Source: Clostridia bacterium
Lineage (GTDB): Bacteria > Bacillota_A > Clostridia > Christensenellales > Aristaeellaceae
Direction of reading: 5' to 3'
DNA: 9,951 bases
NCBI GenBank assembly: GCA_009783365.1
Contig: WRHG01000058.1
Span: forward strand, 1-9,951
Positions within the stretch are counted from its first letter, which is position 1; each line of letters opens with the position of its first letter. Positions 6,891-9,951 of this stretch are shown here, one piece after another. The notes beneath the pieces are model-generated. The model saw only the letters and a program-made list of their open reading frames with translations. It ran no database searches and was not told the origin of the DNA. The translations under genes and the position numbers were made by a program.

Positions 6891-7895
6891 TCATTTCCAT
6901 TCGAGGACCACTCCCATAAAACGCCCCCTGTTTTCAAGCAATGCCGCATAGATTGCCGGCGCTTCGGCAAAGGGAATTCGATGGCTGATCATGTTGGACA
7001 TATCGATATCTTTATTTTGAACCATTTCAAAAAAGAATTCACAGTCCCGCTGATTCGTCCATGGGTTATCCGCCGTTTCATGCTTTGGATGAGAGAAATT
7101 ATGCGCCCCCACGATTTTAACGCTTGTACGGTTGCATAGGTCATGGAAGTCAAACCAGGTAGGCCCTAAGGGGCTGCTGACGAAGACCATCGTCCCTTCC
7201 TCTCTCAAAATGTCAAATTCGCTTGTGATAAGCTCTGGATTGCCGGTCAGTTCATAAACGATGTCCACCATACGCCCGTGATTATGGGTCCGAACGGTGT
7301 CGGCAATATCCTGCCTGGAGGGATTGATCCCGGTTAAGCGTGCGTGTTTTGGCAGAAGGCTTATCCGAAAGTCTGAAATGTCAATGACAAATACCTTTCT
7401 TGATCCGCACATCAGGCAAAATTGAGCGCACAGCTGCCCGATGATACCGGCACCGAATATGGCGACGCTGTCGCCCCATCGGATGCCGCTTTTACGGACA
7501 CCGTGCATACCTATCTCTGCGAGATTGAAAAAAAGAGCGTTGTCGTTATGGATATGCTCAGGGACGGTTCGTATCTCGTAGAGGTCCGTCGCGACATACT
7601 GTGCATGAAATCCGTTACCTACGACTCTCTTACCCAAAAGCTCGGGGGAAACATTGCCGCCGCACGCTATAATTTTTCCCAGGTTGGTATAGCCCGCGGC
7701 ATAAGGGAAACTGAACAGCCTGCTCCAAACGGAGTCCGCCGGGGCCTGACCCGACAGAACGGAAAGCTCCGTACCCGTACTGATCAAGGTAAACTCCGTC
7801 TCGATCAGCACCTGGTTCTCGGCCATGTTGGGCATGGGGGAATCCTGGATTTCGACTTTGCGCTTGTCTGTAAATATGATTTGACAATTGCCCAC
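6891..7895 (-). CDS. MDR-superfamily (zinc alcohol dehydrogenase-like) NAD(P)-dependent oxidoreductase lacking zinc ligands
   Basis: This is a medium-chain dehydrogenase/reductase of about 334 residues with a GroES-like N-terminal domain and a Rossmann domain carrying GAGIIG (148-153) and an acidic residue ending the second strand (VIDISD, Asp172), which favours NAD(H). The catalytic zinc cysteine is replaced (ISTGTEL instead of ICGTD) and the GHE motif reads GYT (68-70). The four-cysteine structural zinc loop is also absent. This matches the 'STGTE' branch of COG1063-like proteins, which includes BchC relatives. GTG at 7895 is chosen because GGAGG (7904-7908) lies eight bases upstream. The alternative ATG at 7910 would add five residues and has no ribosome binding site. 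The gene starts 21 bp after the URO-D-like gene and probably oxidises or reduces a sugar-derived hydroxyl or carbonyl in the same pathway (inference). Substrate unknown. Confidence 0.88.
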   Translation of the reverse strand: MGNCQIIFTDKRKVEIQDSPMPNMAENQVLIETEFTLISTGTELSVLSGQAPADSVWSRLFSFPYAAGYTNLGKIIACGGNVSPELLGKRVVGNGFHAQYVATDLYEIRTVPEHIHNDNALFFNLAEIGMHGVRKSGIRWGDSVAIFGAGIIGQLCAQFCLMCGSRKVFVIDISDFRISLLPKHARLTGINPSRQDIADTVRTHNHGRMVDIVYELTGNPELITSEFDILREEGTMVFVSSPLGPTWFDFHDLCNRTSVKIVGAHNFSHPKHETADNPWTNQRDCEFFFEMVQNKDIDMSNMISHRIPFAEAPAIYAALLENRGRFMGVVLEWK

Positions 7896-7903
7896 GAGAT
7901 CAT

Positions 7904-7908
7904 CCTCC
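7904..7908 (-). promoter_or_regulatory. Ribosome binding site deciding the dehydrogenase start
   Basis: GGAGG on the minus strand is spaced eight bases before the GTG at 7893-7895. It overlaps the alternative ATG at 7908-7910, so that ATG cannot be served by it. This supports initiation at GTG. Confidence 0.55.
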
Positions 7909-7916
7909 ATTCCGGC

Positions 7917-8996
7917 TTAGTCATTGCGGCCGACTTCTTTTGCGATCTCCACGATACGCCTGTAATTCTCTACCGTGACCGAATCCGCGATGCTGTGGTC
8001 GGAGGAAAACACATAGCCGCTTCCCTCCTTCAGAGTTGGAAGCTTTTCCCGGATATCGGCTTCCGCCAGGCCGATATCCATCCATTTCATAATGTCGAAA
8101 CCGCCTCTGATGCAGAGATCCTTGCCGAAATCTTTTTTCATTTGCAGCGGGTCCATACCCGCCTTGATCTCCATCGGGTTTATGCAGTCCAAGCCCATTT
8201 CTACCAGATCGGGGATCAAGTCGTTCACTCTGCCGCAGGAATGCATGTGCGCTTTGATGGAATGGGCGTGCGCCCAGTGGATCGTTTTTTGCTGATAGGG
8301 TTTTACCAAGTCGCTCCAAAGCTGTTTGGATATCATCAATCCGTTCTTGTATCCAAGATCGTCGTACCAAAGGAGTTCGTCAAATTCGTAACCTTCTTTC
8401 CAGATCATGTCCAAAAGCGCAAGCGTCAGATTGCAGCCGTGATCAAACATGTCGCGCACCCATTCCGGATCATCCAACATGGCGATCAGCGTCGTTTCCT
8501 GCCCCACCATACGGGTATTCACGATGTCATAGCCAAACCAGGGGCCTACTTCGATCCAATACCCGTTTTCACGCCAAAATTTGTAGTTCTTTTTCCAGAT
8601 GTCCCAATTGATCCGGTCCTTTGACGGAAACATCCTCTCCTTGGCAACAGTCCAGGACGGCAGGTCATGGACCTCATGATCCAGATAGATGGGCGTTGTG
8701 GAAATCGGCTTAAAATTTTTTTTGGTGACGCCCCATTCATCTTTCTCAATGCGATAGCCGGGCGCGTCCTCAATAATTTTCTTTTTACAGCGCGGGCTTG
8801 TGTCGATATGCACTTCCGTAATTCGCGCGATCTTGTCCAGGCCAAAATAGTCTTCCCACACAATATTCGGCGGCAATCCCTGCTTATTCCAATTCGCGAC
8901 GGTCGATTCCCAGGCATAGTCGGTTATCGGAACGCGGTCAACCTCCCTGTGCTCGTAGGTGCGTTTCATTCTTTCATGGGAAGTCATACTCTCCAT
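7917..8996 (-). CDS. Uroporphyrinogen decarboxylase (URO-D) superfamily protein, methyltransferase-like, not HemE
   Basis: A complete 359-residue TIM-barrel protein of the URO-D superfamily (HemE, MtaA/MtbA/CmuA methyltransferases and many uncharacterised relatives). It has the family's opening (MTSHERMKRTYEHREVDRVP) and the central motif HMHSCGR, giving His252 and Cys254 as likely zinc ligands in the manner of MtaA-type enzymes. Near the end GYVFSSDHSI places Asp333-His334 where MtaA-like proteins have a cysteine. HemE's porphyrin-binding N-terminal arginine motif is absent and no heme genes are nearby, so heme synthesis is very unlikely. The ATG at 8996 has only a weak upstream purine stretch (AAAGGCGG); Met4 is a second possible start. 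It lies between the CBM9-like and dehydrogenase genes. A methyl-transfer or demethylation role on a carbohydrate-derived substrate is inference. No corrinoid-binding protein is in the window. Confidence 0.88.
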   Translation of the reverse strand: MESMTSHERMKRTYEHREVDRVPITDYAWESTVANWNKQGLPPNIVWEDYFGLDKIARITEVHIDTSPRCKKKIIEDAPGYRIEKDEWGVTKKNFKPISTTPIYLDHEVHDLPSWTVAKERMFPSKDRINWDIWKKNYKFWRENGYWIEVGPWFGYDIVNTRMVGQETTLIAMLDDPEWVRDMFDHGCNLTLALLDMIWKEGYEFDELLWYDDLGYKNGLMISKQLWSDLVKPYQQKTIHWAHAHSIKAHMHSCGRVNDLIPDLVEMGLDCINPMEIKAGMDPLQMKKDFGKDLCIRGGFDIMKWMDIGLAEADIREKLPTLKEGSGYVFSSDHSIADSVTVENYRRIVEIAKEVGRND

Positions 8997-9031
8997 AATC
9001 GTTGATACCGCCTTTGCGTTAATTTACGATG

Positions 9032-9646
9032 CTATTCAAAAACAAGGGGAACAAAGCATGAGGGGTGGTGAAAGCTGTCCCTCTTTGTATTGGAATAGGA
9101 GCACTCCTCTCCGGCCCGGCCCTGCTTGATCCTGTATAGGTTGAACAGCCATTGATCCCCGGGCAGCGGAGGAATATTGGGCGCTGTGATGAATTCATGA
9201 AGCGGGATTGAAAATTCCGCATGCCACTTCATTCGGGACGGGCCCGTTTCTTCTGTTTCGACATGGGAATGGACGCATTGATCGACCCTTGCAAACCCGA
9301 TGAAACGCCCGGCAAGGTCATTTTGAATCAGATAATGCAGCACCGTATTTATGGGGCTGATCTCGATTTCAATATAGGTTTTGCGGTCGCAGTCGTCGTC
9401 GATAAAAACCTCTACCACATCCTCAAGGTAAATCGTATCGTTGAACCCGGTCATCGTCGCTAAAAAGCGGTCGTCGTCACATAGAAAAGAAACGTACAGC
9501 CTTTCGTCATCGTAAACGAGCCTCGCTTCCGTAGAAAAACGCGGCGGCCTTCCGTCGCTGTTGCGCGTCAGCATAACGGATCCGGCATCCCGCCACCTGT
9601 CGTTTACATCTTTAATTCTTTTGCAGATATAACTTTCCATGCGCAT
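9032..9646 (-). CDS. CBM9-like carbohydrate-binding domain protein, no signal peptide
   Basis: The 204 residues form a single beta-rich domain of the carbohydrate-binding family 9-like type. Characteristic segments in order are ARLVYDDERLYVSF (41-54), LEDVVEVFIDDD (74-85), YIEIEISP (91-98), WHAEFSIPL (141-149), GDQWLFNLYR (163-172) and the closing FHHPSCFVPLVF (192-203). No signal peptide, membrane segment or attached catalytic domain is present, so it should be cytoplasmic, unlike the xylanase-linked CBM9 modules. The ATG at 9646 and the in-frame ATG at 9640 both follow AAAGGGG; the second has the more usual spacing. It is separated from the upstream URO-D-like gene by about 60 bp that contain an imperfect hairpin, and from the next URO-D-like gene by 35 bp. 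It may bind a glycosylated or sugar substrate of the operon, or be an uncharacterised enzyme of this fold (inference). Confidence 0.85.
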   Translation of the reverse strand: MRMESYICKRIKDVNDRWRDAGSVMLTRNSDGRPPRFSTEARLVYDDERLYVSFLCDDDRFLATMTGFNDTIYLEDVVEVFIDDDCDRKTYIEIEISPINTVLHYLIQNDLAGRFIGFARVDQCVHSHVETEETGPSRMKWHAEFSIPLHEFITAPNIPPLPGDQWLFNLYRIKQGRAGEECSYSNTKRDSFHHPSCFVPLVFE

Positions 9647-9662
9647 AAAACCCCTTTCTTGC

Positions 9663-9698
9663 GGAACGCCGCAAACAGCCGCCCGTTGCCGCCGTTCC
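9663..9698 (-). other. Imperfect intercistronic hairpin
   Basis: Within the 60-bp gap between the partial URO-D-like gene and the CBM9-like gene, GGAACG and CGTTCC are perfect outer arms. Inner pairing continues (GCAA with TTGC) with a mismatch and small bulges, around a GC-rich loop. No T-run follows it on the minus strand, so it is not a classical intrinsic terminator. It could be an mRNA processing or stabilising element. The ribosome binding site of the CBM9-like gene (9651-9657) lies outside it. Confidence 0.35.
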
Positions 9699-9706
9699 TT
9701 ATTGGT

Positions 9707-9951
9707 TCAGGTATAATGCTTGTATCGGTCGACCGCGTCGTAAAACGCTTTGATGTTTTCAGGCGGAATGTCCGGCGTCGCAATATGGCAGGGCGCACAT
9801 ATGTACCCGCCGCCCGGGGCCAGCAGATCAATCGCTTCCTTCACTTTGCCGATCACATATTCCGGGGGCCGTCCCCAAAAAACGGACTGCATGCCGATGC
9901 CTCCCCAAAAGCAAAGGTCTTTGCCGTACTGCTCTTTGATAAAAGCCCTGT
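9707..9951 (-). CDS. URO-D superfamily protein, C-terminal fragment (continues past the right edge)
   Basis: The frame is open to the window edge, so only the last 80 or so residues and the TGA stop (9707-9709) are present; the gene begins to the right. The fragment reads through KDLCFWGGIGMQSVFWG, a PPEYVIGKVKEAIDLL helix, and the C-terminal URO-D signature GGGYICAPCHIATPDIPPEN. That PCH motif supplies the cysteine expected as the third zinc ligand in MtaA-like members. It is therefore a different subtype from the complete URO-D-like protein of this operon, which has SDH at the same position. It is the most upstream gene of the operon visible here. Its superfamily is clear from the C-terminal signature; the substrate is unknown. 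Confidence 0.85.
   Translation of the reverse strand, partial: RAFIKEQYGKDLCFWGGIGMQSVFWGRPPEYVIGKVKEAIDLLAPGGGYICAPCHIATPDIPPENIKAFYDAVDRYKHYT

Noticed and set aside
7881..7886. TTGACA on the plus strand as a promoter -35 box
   Set aside because: It lies inside the dehydrogenase coding region and points rightward, where no plus-strand gene follows.
7422..8624. A 400-codon plus-strand open frame opposite the dehydrogenase and URO-D-like genes
   Set aside because: Both minus-strand genes show clear family motifs across the whole stretch. The plus-strand frame spans their junction, shows no recognisable motif, and is best explained as an antisense frame kept open by codon bias.
7917..8996. 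HemE (heme-pathway uroporphyrinogen decarboxylase)
   Set aside because: The N-terminal porphyrin-binding arginine motif of HemE is absent, the HSC metal-type motif is present, and the neighbours are carbohydrate genes.

Overview
The window reads as a chromosomal segment of a Bacillota/Clostridia-like anaerobe with moderately high GC. This rests on strong GGAGG-type ribosome binding sites, tight intergenic spacing, a Firmicutes-style GT39-like membrane protein, an RpiB/phosphohexomutase pair, and a carbohydrate operon rich in URO-D-superfamily proteins of a kind common in gut Clostridia. No RNA gene, IS element, CRISPR array or phage gene was seen. The taxonomic guess is inference.

Left part (1-4333). 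A 5'-truncated multi-spanning membrane protein, probably the C-terminal part of a GT39-like glycosyltransferase, runs in from the left edge. Its 3' end overlaps by 20 bp the 3' end of a convergent membrane-anchored metallophosphoesterase-fold protein with unusual active-site substitutions. A 243-bp divergent regulatory region holds a good sigma70-type promoter for each side and an AT-rich palindrome between them. It is followed by rpiB (ribose-5-phosphate isomerase B) and an alpha-phosphohexomutase (PgcA/PGM type), which look like a two-gene central-sugar operon.

Right part (4368-9951, all minus strand). One compact operon reads, in transcription order: a URO-D-superfamily protein (only its C-terminus is in the window), a signal-less CBM9-like protein, a second complete URO-D-superfamily protein, an MDR dehydrogenase without the usual zinc ligands, an unusual ROK-family protein with a ~145-residue N-terminal extension, and nagA (N-acetylglucosamine-6-phosphate deacetylase). 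Gaps are about 60, 35, 21, 22 and 11 bp, and nagA's Shine-Dalgarno overlaps the stop codon of the ROK gene. The operon's promoter lies beyond the right edge.

Working together (inference): the ROK protein and NagA suggest phosphorylation and deacetylation of an N-acetylated sugar, and the phosphohexomutase and RpiB could feed products into central metabolism. The URO-D-like proteins, the CBM9-like protein and the MDR oxidoreductase suggest that the sugar arrives modified, for example O-methylated or as a glycoside, and is trimmed in the cytoplasm. I know of no characterised pathway with this gene set, so this is the most interesting part of the window.
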